A stretch of DNA of 64,000 nucleotides from Malus domestica (GCF_042453785.1 NC_091673.1:5668501-5732500); one strand, 5' to 3'; numbered from the stretch's first letter, positions 12,921-24,269 are shown. Program-made: numbers and translations. The notes: generated by a model from the sequence alone, not told the origin.

Positions 12921-13235
12921 GAAAGGGTTTTTTTTTTTTTTTTTTTTTTTAAAGGATACACTTGCTCTAGGAAGCTTTTGAAGTTTAATAAAAAAAAATC
13001 CTGCTACTAAATAGAGTACTTTTAGTTAAAGCGCTTTCTAACAAAAAAAAAAAAAAAAAAATTCAGGAAAGAAACATTTTCAAACAAAACCTTAATGGGC
13101 TTCAAACTTCATTAAAAATACGGGTAGACTCCAAAAGGCCCAGGATTGTCCAATACGAAGTCCGTGGGCCGGACTCCGCACCGTATAAATGTATCCAAGT
13201 TCAAACGGAGGAAGAGCAGAGTTTCTGCGAAAACG
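12921..13235 (+). promoter_or_regulatory. Upstream region of the zf-MYND pseudogene
   Basis: It contains homopolymer runs (T at about 12927-12950, A at about 13044-13061) and a TATA-like tataaat at 13184-13190, about 45 bp before the ATG at 13236. The promoter assignment is inferred from position only. Confidence 0.35.
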
Positions 13236-14913
13236 ATGGACTGTGCCGGCAAGGGACTGGGAACTCGGTGCACGGGCCCACCCACCGGACGATGTGCTCG
13301 CCGTGGAGCCGTCGCTTACTGCTCCGTATCTCACCAGGTACTTCTCTCTCTCTCTCTCTTCGATTTTTTGTGCTTTAAGTAAATCATGCAATCGTAATCA
13401 TGGTTTTAGATTTAATTTAAGATAATAGCAATTTGGGTTAATCTTAATTTCTGTAGAAATGGTCTACCTGGTACATCTGAATTTCTCTGTATTCTATTGT
13501 TTTCCACATTGATTCTAATTCCGGTCCGTTATATCTTAATCTTACCATTTGCAGGTTAAATAATTCTTGGGATCTCTCGAATATATTTTGCCCTTGTACT
13601 GGTATCGTCCTGTTCATCTTATAAGATAATTTAAGAGAAGTTGATGTTTATCGGTTTATGACTTACACTTGCAGATCCTTTATTTATAATATCAACATGC
13701 AGAGCCTTCAGTTACGATATCCGAGTGTTTAACCGGTTGGAAGGAGTACTGTGAGCGGAGGTCCATCCCGCTGCATTCACCTGTTGCATTGCTTCTCCAT
13801 TGGGTATGATAGGTGTTTTAGTTGAGTGTTAGAATTTGTGTATAAAATCAAACCCGAACAATTTGTAACCAGTTGTGTATAAAATCAGCTTCTCCGTTGG
13901 GTATGATTTACTACCATTAGAAAGAGCTTCTTCAGCTTTCTGTCTTCTCAGAGTTGCGTGTGCTTTTCCCTAACATGAACATGCATATAGAGCTTGTTGG
14001 GCCTTCGATTCCACAGCATAGGTTGGTTCTATAGTTTGATATGATCTTTTGCTTGGTATTCATATACATTCCTTTTTTATTGAACTTCACTCATGAAGAT
14101 AAAACAAGGATTGCTTAATTGTGTTTGCACTCTTGTGGAGAAATGATCTCTCATTCATATTTGATTCTGCCTCTACTTTTTGAGATGGCTAGGATGGCGA
14201 GATGGTCGCGTTAATCGATTATGCTCATTGCCTTGATTGAGATTGCATTTGTAAATCCTCAAGTGAGACTGTCAGTGGGGATGTACATACTAGTGAACCT
14301 TCAGCAGTTACATTGCACCTTAGAAGCGGCTTTTATCATGACCGTTACATGGATATAACTAAGGTTGTATTCTTGTCTCTTTAGCCTTATCGGTTTTCCA
14401 TTTTGTGGTTTCTCATGACTTCTCAAATGTGTGTAGGATTCATCCCCTCAGTCATTGCTCCAAATGCAGGAATTGCTGCGTATTCAAGCTGGTCACCGAC
14501 TATTGTCAGTTTTTGATACCTAATCATCTCTTGTTTTGGTTCCGTTATTTTAATCCTTTTCTCTTAATTTAGTTGGTTGCATGGCTGTGTGTTTCAGGGG
14601 TTAATAAAGGATATGAACATCCCAGCGGTATTTTCCGATTACTGCAAAGAAGCTTGTCATCTTGGAGCTCGTTGCATAAGCAGCGTAACTTGGCCATCCT
14701 CTCAATATCCCTGTGCGTCAACCTTACTCAACTGTTATTATAGTATTGCATTAAACCGCAACTGCTTAATCTGATCATACCAAAATTCTTGCCTCTGCCT
14801 TGTAGATTCAGTTAAATCCATTCAGGCAACCGATGGCGGTGGAAGACAGTGTTCTTGTTCTTCCTTTCCACTCAAATTGCTTCCTCTATGGGATGTCAAA
14901 TTGGTCGGCCTAA
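13236..14913 (+). pseudogene. zf-MYND domain protein, decayed copy
   Basis: Recognisable exons are 13236-13337, 13555-13601, 13712-13803, 13921-14021, 14193-14363, 14437-14504, 14598-about 14715 and 14806-14913. They encode, in order, a MYND finger start (ending CGAVAYC-like, here RRGAVAYCSVSHQ), then LNNSWDLSNIFCPCTG, TGWKEYCERRSIPLHSP, ELVGPSIPQH, SGFYHDRYMDITK, APNAGIAAYSSWSPTI, VFSDYCKEACHLGARC and LNPFRQPMAVEDSV. These match the plant MYND family related to human ZMYND15. Damage: one finger cysteine is Arg, the exon expected after the first is not found, TGA interrupts at 14238-14240, a 4-base loss shifts the frame near 14455, and the junction near 14712 is out of frame. A roughly 98 bp local duplication (around 13791 and 13889) replaces part of the middle. 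The family's biochemical role is not established; MYND fingers usually bind proline-rich partners. Confidence 0.85.
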
Positions 14914-15679
14914 AATCATATGCATTGTTTTAAAGATCGCCGGCGCGTCTCTTGACGAAAAGGAGGGCAAGTTATCAAGGTAGATGAGACCCGTTTCGTA
15001 ACGACGTTCTCTTCAAATGGTGGTCAGTTTGTATGACATCAATTATATACGTTCAGTTCATGATGTATACATCTGTTGTATGCAGTTAGAACTTTGCTGA
15101 TTAAAAATGTGTTTCTCTTTAGCTTTTTCGATTAAAAATGTGTGCGTGCTTTTTTTTATAAATAATTTTACGAAAAAGTTTTCAAACATAACGTGTTTTT
15201 TTATATTTTAGTACATCAATATTTTTTCATTGAGGAGAGGGAAAGTTCAGTAAAACCACAAAATGAGCAGCCTTATTTGGTATCGAATTCGTTATTCACG
15301 ATATTCGAATTTTAAAGATTGAAGTTATTCTTGATTTTCACGATTAAGGATTTCAGTAAACTTATGGACCAAACGATGTCGTTTCATACTAATCATCCAA
15401 CGGACGTAACAGAACGTAGCCAGCATTCCCGCGGCTCCCGCCTACGTGGAACGTTGAAACGTCCGAACTAGCCAAAACAAAATCAAGGTCGGTCAATGAA
15501 AATCCAAAAACAAACCCAAAATTCCAAAAATAATTTCCAAAAAATTCCAGCAAGAACCAACATGGATAATCACCACCTCTTTCAACTCCATTGTTGACCG
15601 ACGTCTTCGCTTCACGTCCCCAAATTCTAGGGTTAGGGTTCTCTCTACCGGAAAATCCTAGCCATCCAACCATCAATCA
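14914..15679 (+). promoter_or_regulatory. Spacer and upstream region of the 15680 gene
   Basis: The spacer between the pseudogene and the next gene holds no gene. Just before the ATG (15626-15644) is a telo-box-like tract, tagggttagggttct, a motif common upstream of plant housekeeping and translation genes. A related tract occurs inside the first exon (about 15731-15755). The open frame on the opposite strand here is not supported. Confidence 0.4.
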
Positions 15680-18600
15680 ATGTCTCTCTTTTCCCCCACT
15701 CCACGGCTGCTATTACTTCTGTTATGCTTGCTAGGGTTAGGGTTTGGGTTTGGGGACGCTCTGAAGGTGCCCCTTAGGATCAAGGACGTGCTTCCGGTTC
15801 TGCCAAGGCAGATATCGTGGCCGGTGCTCAACAATTTCCATAGTGCTGTGGATTTGTTGCCTTCTTTTATTGGGGCGGTGACTCCTGATAACAGCTCGAT
15901 TCAATGGGAAGGGGCTTGCTTTTCCGGTAACCAGGCCCGGCTCGAGTTCACCGAAGGGGATCGGGGCAAACCCGATTTGGGAGGTGGCGTTCTATATCTA
16001 AAGGTTCAATCTTTTGCTTTTGTTCTATAAATTTTGAAATTTGTTAGTGTTTGAGTAATTGAATGCATTTCCTACAATTTTTCATTGGTTTTGTTTTCAA
16101 CTGCGTAAATGGCAAGCTGAAATCAGTTTATGGTATTCATGGTTTGGACTTTAAGTTGTAGAATTTATTGTTAATGGGGATGGTTTATCAAATTTTAATC
16201 TGCAGACTTCTGAGGCACACAGCTGGGCCTGTATGGATCTTTATGTTTTTGCAACACCGTATCGTATTACATGGGATTATTACTTCTCTGCTCGAGAACA
16301 TACTTTGAAGTTCAACTCGTGGGAAGAATCTGCAGAGTTGGAATATGTATGAAATTCATCTGTAATCTGTTTCGATAAGCTAGGAAAACTTATTTGATTC
16401 GAGTTGACACACTGTGATGACTGTTGAGCAGGTAAAGCAGCACGGGGTCTCTGTGTTTCTCATGCCATCAGGGATGCTGGGGACAATGCTGTCTTTGATA
16501 GATGTTTTGCCTCTGTTTTCTAACACTGCATGGGGCCAAAATGCAAACTTGGATTTTTTGAAGAAGCACATGGGTGCAACATTTGAAAAACGTTCTCAGC
16601 CGTGGCAAACAACCATAAATCCCGCAGATGTTCATTCTGGTGATTTTCTAGCAGTTTCAAAGATCCGTGGTAGATGGGGTGGATTTGAGACCTTGGAAAA
16701 ATGGGTAACGGGAGCATTTGCTGGCCATACAGCAGTGTGCTTGAAGGATGAGATGGGCAATCTATGGGTTGGTGAATCCGGACATGAGAATGAAAGGGTA
16801 TCACATTGAGGACCTTTGTAGCACATAGTAGTTAAATATAAAGAGTAGTATGTCACAATTTTTTTCAGTATATTATAGTACTAAAGGTTGCACTGTCCTT
16901 GTGTTCAAACAGTGTTATGAATTTGAATTGGGTTAAGGACGTACTGTAGCTCATAAAGGAAAAAATGTTGAGGATAGTGCGGCACAAGTCCACCCTATGG
17001 TATATAGCTTTAGTAAATAAAGATCACCATGTACATTTCATGTTTTTTTTTTTTGCTTGTTGGGTCTGGATTTTATGGTGTAGGTTTTTTTTTGTTGCCT
17101 TTTATCCCTTATTTTCAATTGGTATTGCCCTAGTTTTCTACAAGTTACGGTTTCAGGACCAATTGTACATTGAGTTGAAGCTTATGGAAGCAACTCATTT
17201 CGTGGGTTTTGGATTTATTTGGAAGAGAAATTAAGCTAAATGTTTTGGTTATTGCTAAGAGTGGTGATAGTTGAATTAGGATCATAGTGATAAGCATATG
17301 ATGAGCGTTTGTTTAGGGACAGAATCAAATAGATGACAACCTAGCACAGATTCTTAATTATCTTCAACTTTGCTCAGTTCGTTTCTTTTTGTAGAGTTAT
17401 TGTGCTTAGTTTTTTTCTTTTTGTAATTTAAATGTATTAATATTGCAGGGTGAAGAGATTATAGCAGTGGTTCCATGGGATGAGTGGTGGGAGTTGGCAC
17501 TCAAGGATAGTTCTAATCCACAAATAGCCTTGCTTCCCTTGCATCCAGAGTTGCGTGCAAAATTCAACTCTACTGCAGCATGGGAATATGCTCGGAGCAT
17601 GTCAGGGAAGCCATATGGTTATCACAACATGATATTTAGCTGGATTGACACCATGGCCGACAACTTTCCTCCTCCTCTTGATACTCACTTGGTATGGCAT
17701 TTACTTCTTTGAAAATTTATAGGGTCTAGTACAATAAGCATTATAGAAATTGTTTGTAAATGAAGTGCAGTCTCATTGTGTTGGATGTCGGTTTATTTTA
17801 TATTGTTATTGCACATGCGCACACAAGCTTCATAATGCATATTATGATTAGTATCCACACTTGTACTACCTAGGTATGTATGGTTTTTTGGATGTAGCAT
17901 GTTTGGTTTTATTAAGTTTTTATCCTAAATGGAAGCTCCTGTTTTCAGGTTGTTTCTGTCATGTCTATGTGGACCAGAATACAGCCTGCGTATGCTGCAA
18001 ACATGTGGAATGAGGCTCTCAACAAGCGGCTTGGTACAGAGGTAACTGTGCTTCACTTGAGGTTACTATATATCATGTTATTTCACATCGTACGCCAGTC
18101 CATTTACTTCTTTTTTGTTTTTTTAAGAAATGGAAGATAAGAGGTCTGCTTAGGAATTCTAATTATCTTTTATGTTTATTCAAGTATTTTATCTGCATGC
18201 TTCATATTGAATTGTTAGCCGACCCCACTTAGTGGGAAAAGGCTTTGTTGTTGTTGTTGTTGCTTCATATTGAATTGTTTCTCAATTTTCACCTGTGTTT
18301 TCCCTTGTAGGGTTTGGACCTGTATGAGATTCTAGCTGAGGTTGAAAGCCGCGAAATGGCCTTTGATCACTTGCTTACAATTCCTGAACAAGATGAATGG
18401 GTATATAGTGATGGAAAATCGACCACATGTGTTGCTTTTATTCTTGCAATGTATAAAGAAGCCGGGATTTTCGGTCCTATTTCCAACTCTATACAAGTTA
18501 CTGAGTTCACTGTAAGTCATTTTGCACTTAATTTGTTTTCATTCGCTTTCATAAATGCACCATGCCAATATTAGTACATAAGTTCACTCTAAGTCATCTT

Positions 18601-18830
18601 ATTGCACTTGCTCGCAGATTCGTGATGCATACATGCTTAAGATTTTTGAGGATAACCAAACCCGCTTGCCAAGTTGGTGCAACGGTAAGGACGAAAAGCT
18701 CCCGTTCTGCCAGATCCTTGGTGAATACCGGATGGAACTACCTCTATATAACACCCTAGAGCCATACGCTAACATGAACGAGCACTGCCCTTCCCTGCCT
18801 CCTACTTACGACAGACCCACCCGATGCTAA
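15680..18830 (+). CDS. Conserved plant protein, secreted or ER-type, possible permuted papain-like fold
   Basis: Seven exons: 15680-16003, 16206-16346, 16432-16797, 17449-17691, 17949-18041, 18311-18511 and 18618-18830. All introns are GT-AG and every exon is a multiple of three, giving about 526 aa. The ATG is followed by a signal peptide or anchor (residues about 8-27, Leu-rich then LGLGFGFGDA). The body has no repeats or further membrane segments. Residues around AFAGHTAVCLKDEMGNLWVGESG, and later STTCVAFIL, have the His..Glu..Cys order seen in circularly permuted NlpC/P60-like amidases. That reading is my inference, not a known assignment. I recognise it as a conserved plant protein of unknown function. 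All splice junctions and the frame are intact, so it looks functional. It lies about 0.8 kb downstream of the zf-MYND remnant, on the same strand. Confidence 0.9.
18217..18260 (+). mobile_element. 5'-truncated Au-type SINE, 44 bp, in intron 5
   Basis: The insert reads agccgaccccacttagtggg and then an aaggctttgttgttg tail, the conserved 3' end of plant Au SINEs. It is flanked by a perfect 19-base duplication, tgcttcatattgaattgtt (18198-18216 and 18261-18279). It lies in the intron between exons 5 and 6 of the 15680 gene and does not touch splice sites. Confidence 0.92.
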
Positions 18831-19326
18831 ATCTGAATTCCCTCAAGATTTGTACGTCCCACATAGGCATGTATGACATAACTTATCCAGTTGTTGGTGT
18901 CTTGAGAAAAAATTCAAAAGACATATGAGTAAGGAGCCGAGCATTTTCTTTCTTTGTTTCTCTTTAGCTAAATAAATGTATATAATTTGTGGATCAAGGA
19001 AGGAAATATGTTTACAAACTTTGTTATATCAAAATGGTTTGTATAGTTTGCTTTTTTGGCACATACTGTGTCTGACTTGGTTGTGCAAGATATTTATTTG
19101 TTTTGCGTTAAGACATGTAGTCGGAGAGATTCTATCATGCAACCGGGCATACATTCCTCACACACTTCCGTTTATGCCCAAGAGAAACAAGTTTCAACAG
19201 CAAAATGAATCAAAGCATGACTTGGAAACGAAGAAATCAACCAACTATAACATCTCAAATCTGTACGACACACACAACTAACCTAAATTAAAAAGGGGAA
19301 TATCGAAGGATTGTGGGTAACTTCTT
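18831..19326. other. 3' regions between two convergent genes
   Basis: The spacer between the stop of the 15680 gene and the stop of the minus-strand gene at 19327. An aataaa-like signal lies near 18970 in ctaaataaatgtatataa. No further gene is supported. Confidence 0.5.
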
Positions 19327-19602
19327 TCAATGGTTGCTTGCTGCTACTGCTTTCGGCTCGACTTGTACCTGCCCTTGATCCAATTTAATGCCCAAATGAG
19401 CTGCTATTTTAACCCTATTCATACCATTTGATGCCACATTTTTTATTCTTTCAAGCCCTTCTTCCACCTTTTTAGTATGGCTAACCTTGGAGCCGTCACC
19501 GGAGCTTGTCTTGGTCTCGGAAACTGAAGCCGAGTCTTGGTTGCTGCTGTACCCTTGATCTGGCTGCGGCGTTCGATTTGGCCCAGTCGATTCCATCCAC
19601 AC
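19327..19602 (-). CDS. Small hydrophilic protein, diverged member of a local family
   Basis: A single-exon frame of 91 codons with likely start at 19602 or the second Met two codons later. The central block KVSHTKKVEEGLERIKNVASNGMNRVKIAAHLGIK aligns with KYGKKVEEGFGKTKAVAANGMNKVKVGTQFGFH in the genes at 20560 and 29470, so it is a paralogue. The N-terminus lacks the tryptophan-rich WADQWDYNPDP motif of those two, perhaps because of an old indel. No signal peptide or membrane segment is present. The family is one I recall as conserved but unnamed in plants; I assign no function. A minus-strand orientation shared with the next gene suggests an old tandem duplication. Confidence 0.6.
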   Translation of the reverse strand: MWMESTGPNRTPQPDQGYSSNQDSASVSETKTSSGDGSKVSHTKKVEEGLERIKNVASNGMNRVKIAAHLGIKLDQGQVQVEPKAVAASNH

Positions 19603-20559
19603 TCAGTTGAAATGCAGAAAAAGAGTTTTCTTGGGAGTGAATAGATTTGCTTGTATTCCAAGTAATCACATAACAGAAAACAGAAAGTGTCCCAAAGGAA
19701 CAGAAGAACCTTCTCTCTTCTCACACACAATTAAACAACTGACGTCGTTGAACCTTCTTGGAAGGTTCCACATTTTTTGTCCGGGGTCAAAGACGGTTCA
19801 ATTTTTTACGATAAGTCAACAAGAACATGCCCAACTTAATTACCAACAGATTAAATAGTTTATTTTGAAATTATGTTTTCTTGTTAAATAAGCAAATCGG
19901 TTTTCATAATTTCGTAGGCTGTTTATGTTATATTTCTTGTTGCAGAAGCGTGCAAGTATGGAGAGCTTCAGCAATACGCATAGATTAATACTGTGTAGGT
20001 TAATTAGTTAATTAAGTTTTTTTATAATGTCTTTGTTTCTGTGCATCAGAGCAAGGTGAAATCAGTATGAAATCCGGTATAGTGTTTATATCGTCCTCAA
20101 TTTAACCACCTTGTTAAACAACGGATGGGTCCCATGGGTGGAATTGTATATGAGGTTTTCCAACTAATTGAATGATGGCGCTTAGAAACAACGGATAGTT
20201 CAAACGATTCGTCGTGGATGGATAAATTGTGATTTGATCCAAAGTGCTGGAGATTGTTAGGTATCATGAATCAACTAATTAAGTCGATTTGTGACCAAGA
20301 AACAAAGCTCTGTTTGGCCTCGACTAGTTTAAATTCAGTAGTAATATATAAGAAAAAGAATTTGAATCATAAACTGAGTTAAAAGTTGTATAAAAAAACC
20401 ATAAATTCTTACTCCTGTTCGGATACAAATCAAAAAATCATTTATTAACCAGAGTATAGACAATCGAATCCGTGTACAAAATATACAACAAAAACAACAT
20501 ACAGAAGGTCACAAAAATCAGAGAACGATCAAGCTGTGTAGCTGTATATGTACGTAGCC

Positions 20560-20832
20560 CTACTGTTTTCCGGTAGTCTTCTGGCACTTGTCCTTGATCC
20601 AGTGGAACCCAAATTGAGTCCCGACCTTCACTTTGTTCATGCCGTTTGCTGCAACTGCCTTCGTCTTCCCAAACCCTTCCTCCACTTTTTTACCATATTT
20701 CGCCTTTGCACCGCCGCCGGAGCTCTTGGTGTCGGAAGCCGGAAGAGGATCGGGGTTGTAGTCCCACTGATCGGCCCATGAGTTTTCGTGGTTCGGGATG
20801 CTTGCCATTGCTCGCTGAGTAATTGTTTCCAA
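20560..20832 (-). CDS. Small hydrophilic protein, duplicate 1
   Basis: A 90-aa single-exon frame starting METITQRAMASIPNHENSW. It has a tryptophan-containing WADQWDYNPDPLP motif (about residues 19-31), a Gly/Ser/Ala linker, then a Lys-rich amphipathic stretch KKVEEGFGKTKAVAANGMNKVK, and ends in KCQKTTGKQ. There is no signal peptide. A TATA-like ctatatataacc lies at 20880-20891, about 50 bp upstream on the minus strand. The protein is identical to that at 29470-29742, and the two reading frames differ at three bases, all silent. It belongs to the same family as 19327-19602. I know of no function for it; a second in-frame Met at residue 10 could be used instead. Confidence 0.75.
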   Translation of the reverse strand: METITQRAMASIPNHENSWADQWDYNPDPLPASDTKSSGGGAKAKYGKKVEEGFGKTKAVAANGMNKVKVGTQFGFHWIKDKCQKTTGKQ

Positions 20833-21270
20833 TTTAGTAAGTAAAAATAATGATGGTTTTGGTTTGGGAAGGATTTAGGTCTATATATAACCACATATTA
20901 TATGCTTTGTATGACAGCCTGAATTGAAAGCGCGGTTCTTCCATGTATTTTTAAAAGCGAACACGTTGTTCATGTGACGACGACTCGCTTGATTACAATA
21001 AGTGAGGTTCTTCTAGATACAGGAAAATTAATTAAATTTAAATAAGTGAGGTTTTGGGACCTTCTGGGAATTAACAAAAAGGAAATCATTTGGTTAGGAA
21101 CCGTGGAAGTTGTCAAATATGGACTACTGATGTCGAAGGTTCCATTTCCTACATGTATGTGTATAAATTAATGGATGATGTTTATCTCAATGTACATACA
21201 ATTGTAATAAAGTATTGAATTATGATAGAAATATATATGATGCAAATCAAGACTTTTGACCTTTCTTATA

Positions 21271-22429
21271 AAGGAAATTTTATTTAAACCATGTAACTTT
21301 TTTCTACCCCAAACTTAAATTTAAATTGTTAATTCTCTATTTTACCGGATTGCATAATTACTATTAAGTACAAAATGAAATTAATAATAAAACTCAAATT
21401 TATCAATAAACCCATTAAACAGTATCATCACTTTTTGTTTATCCTACTACCATCCCTTCTATTGTTTTTCTCTGCCGGTGCTTGTTTGCATCCCAAAACA
21501 CCATTTGTGCTCACGTATCATTATATAAATGAAGGAAAATTAAATTTTTATTGTGTTCACGTGTCATTATATAAATGGAGGAAAATTTTATTTTTTAAGT
21601 TAATTTTTTAATACAAGTATCTCACCGCTTATAGTGACACGTAGATCTTCCTCCTCTTCGTCGTCGGTTCTGAAGTTGATCTGGAATCTTCCCCGTGATC
21701 GTGTTTGCGAGAGTATGGCTTGTCTGCAGGCCAAGTCCAAGTTGGGGACAGGAAAAACATGTTCTCGGAACTTGGAAGATCCGCTAGCCGCAAGATGTTG
21801 CTGCTGCCAGAATCTAAGTTGAACACTCCGAATCGGGATAGCATTCTTGCTAGCTCATGCTTATATGACTTCTCATTCCAAGGCTTGTTGATATACATGC
21901 TTCTCCCCTCGCATCCAGGGAAATCCCGACTAGACACGAAGTAGCAGCCGTCATCCCCCAGCACCAATATTCGATCATCCAAAACTTCCGCCCCAAGCTC
22001 AACCCATTTCTTCTCATTTGCCTCCAACTTGAAGATCCTAAATCTGTGGCCAACAGTTTTACATTTGTGGTTGTAATCCGAATGTCTATCAACTAAGAGT
22101 AGGTCTCCCATCGACTCCACCAAGGGCTTCTTGTGACCGTTGCACGAGTGGTTGGCTAGCGGAGATGCAATCAGTTTCCAGGTACGTTACTGCATAAGAA
22201 AATATTTTAGCCTAGAAAGTTTAAAAGTTTAATGAATTTATGTTGTTTTTTTTAATTTTTGAATGGGTGTAAATATAAATTTGTATATTGAATTGGGTTT
22301 ATGAGGGTAGTTTAGGTAATAAATTTGGGTTTAAAGAGATATTTTTAGTTTAGTAAAAAATAATATGGGTGTAGAGAGTAAGCTGAGTGTAGAAAAATGT
22401 TATTTAGGTTCAAATAAAATTAATTTTCC
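21271..22429. mobile_element. TIR element carrying an F-box/DUF295 fragment
   Basis: The ends are inverted: aaggaaattttatttaaacc at the left and, reading in from the right, ggaaaattaattttatttga. The similarity continues for some 50-60 bp through ttttttctac. The right duplication copy (near 30163-30167) reads straight through as cttataattcc, so the empty site is known. The target duplication is tata or a shorter part of it. The superfamily is unclear. Confidence 0.7.
21629..22165 (-). pseudogene. DUF295 (F-box SKIP23-type) C-terminal fragment
   Basis: The open frame from the Met at 22123 gives 164 aa, and in-frame sequence extends upstream to about 22165 before a TAA. It matches the DUF295 beta-propeller-like C-terminal region of plant F-box proteins: VESMGDLLLVDRH, RIFKLEANEKKWVELG, LDDRILVLGDDGCYFVSS. 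The N-terminal F-box expected at the start is missing, so it cannot act as an SCF adaptor by itself. The fragment sits inside the TIR element 21271-22429 and is most simply a captured gene piece. The surviving frame is clean, which suggests recent capture. Confidence 0.7.
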
Positions 22430-22439
22430 TATAATTCCT

Positions 22440-22890
22440 TGGCTTGTTTGTGTTCATATTGGCTTATTTGTTTGTTTAATGCCACATATAGAACATTACA
22501 TGTATACAATCATCTTCAATCAGCGGCTACAATAAGCAATTAATTTGATTCTACAATTGATCTTTCTTCCTGCGTGCTTCTTCGGTTTCGTGGCGGCGGT
22601 TGATTTGTTGGTCTTTGGAGGATGATGCGGCCTTTTTCTTCTTCAGTTCTAGGGTTCTTGCCGGTGTAATATCCTAGTTTAGGGTTATTTATGTGTTGTT
22701 TGTTTTTTGTGCGGGTTAGGCTCAAAGGCTGGATTTAGGCTTTGTCTTCTATGTTTTCGCAGCCCATCTTTTCTTTTGTGCTTAAATTGTATTTTGGTTT
22801 TTGTTGTACTTGTTATTTGTTGGTAATGTAATTTGTTATTTGTTGGTAATGTAATTTACCCTTTGTCAAATAAAAAAAAATAAACATTTG
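22440..22890 (+). mobile_element. Possible LINE 3'-end-like segment
   Basis: This is T/G-rich sequence ending tttaccctttgtcaaataaa and an A-rich tail, like the 3' ends of plant LINEs. The homologous stretch in the right copy is about 30600-31060. The left copy has an internal duplication of ttgttatttgttggtaatg. No reverse transcriptase is present, so the call is weak. Confidence 0.3.
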
Positions 22891-22898
22891 TAATTCTT

Positions 22899-23251
22899 TG
22901 TTGATGCACAAAACCAGAGGTCTTAGAACAACGTAAATCCGACCGTGAATCTGCAAGAAAGTAAATAACACAAGATGTATCGTGGTTCACCCCAAGGTTT
23001 GGGTTACGTCCACACTGATATTGTATTTCTGAGAGGATTGTGAGGTAGAGAGTGTGAGGATCTCAAGCCTAAGAATTGGCCTCTGGAAGTGAGGAGGCCC
23101 TCCTAATTGTGAGGGTGATGAGTCCTTTTTATAGAATAAGGGCTCCTCACTTATTACATATTTGCCTCTTCCTTTATTACATAATTACATTTAAGTCCCC
23201 CGAGTACATGTACGATATCTAAATACGGAGGCCCTAAGTATGGTATAAACA
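22899..23251 (-). repeat. 3' LTR of the 22899-26651 element
   Basis: 353 bp, TG...CA ends, about 90% like 26300-26651 by eye. It contains the gtggttcaccccaaggtttg motif shared with the LTRs at 52352 and 55436. Confidence 0.9.
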
Positions 23252-23459
23252 ATAGTCCCCCAAGTCTTCAATCAAGAGAGTCTTTTGGCTGGAAACTTGA
23301 AATTCAGTCCATGTGTGGGTCGAAGTAACTAGATGTTATCTTGAACTGATGCTCGATGTGAGGCGGTGCTCAATCTGAAATGATGCTCAACTAGAAGTAG
23401 CACATGCTGCGAAGCTGCTCGGCTCGTGGCTTATGTTGCCTTGGTTGGCTCGGCTTGTG

Positions 23460-23850
23460 GCATTGAAGGTGAGTGAGTCCCTTTTATAGAATAAGGGATC
23501 GCTCCTCAATACATGAATGATGGGTTAGAGTTGACGCTCTCTAATGATGGTGAGGGAGTCATTTTTATAGAATAAGGGCTCGCTCATCAATACATAAATC
23601 ATGGGCTAGAGTGATGCTCGCGGTGAAGCGGTTGCTCAGCTGGCGGCGATGCTCTCTAATGAAGGTGAGGGAGTCCCTTTTATAAAATAAGGGCTCGATC
23701 TTCAGTACATGAATAATGGGTTAAGAGTGATGCTCGTAGCGAGGCGGTTGCTCAGCTGGCGGCGATGCTCTCTAATGAAGGTGATGGAGTCCTTTTTATA
23801 AAATAAGAGCTCGCTCCTCAGTACATGAATAATGGGCTAAGTCCCCCAAG
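23460..23850. repeat. Minisatellite, unit about 110-120 bp
   Basis: Four imperfect copies contain gagtcccttttatagaataa followed by ctcctcaatacatgaat and gatgctctctaatgaaggtg. The same unit occurs in the related element at about 57335-57496. Confidence 0.85.
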
Positions 23851-24004
23851 TATTTTTCATAAGGCCCAGTTGATGCCTAATATATGGTACATAATGTAGT
23901 CCCCCAAGTCTTTGGTCAATAGAGTCTGTTGGCTGGAGACTTCAAATTGAATCCATGTATGGGCTGAAGTGGCGGTTGTTTGGAGGCGGTATTTGTATAC
24001 CCTG

Positions 24005-24260
24005 CACTGAAGCTTTGTAGTGAAGCTTTGCAAGTGAAGCTTTGAAGCTGAAGCTTTTGTAAATGAAGCTTTTGAAGCTGGAGCTCTGTAAATGAAGCTT
24101 TTGAAGCTAGAGCTTTTGTAAATGAAGCTTTTGAAGTTAGAGCTCTGTAAATAAAGCTTTTGAAGCTAGAGCTCTGTAAATGAAGCTTTTGAAGCTGAAG
24201 CTCTGTAAATGAAGCTTTTGAAGCTAGAGCTTTTGTAAATGAAGCTTTTGAAGCTGATTG
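24005..24260. repeat. Minisatellite of gaagct words
   Basis: About nine copies of a 28 bp unit of the form gaagcttttgaagct, gagctctgtaaat. It appears in reverse complement at about 57150-57280. Confidence 0.85.
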
Positions 24261-24269
24261 ACAAGAGTG

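Noticed and set aside
15389..15676. 95-codon minus-strand frame upstream of the 15680 gene
   Set aside because: It overlaps the probable promoter and leader of an intact gene and shows no motif.
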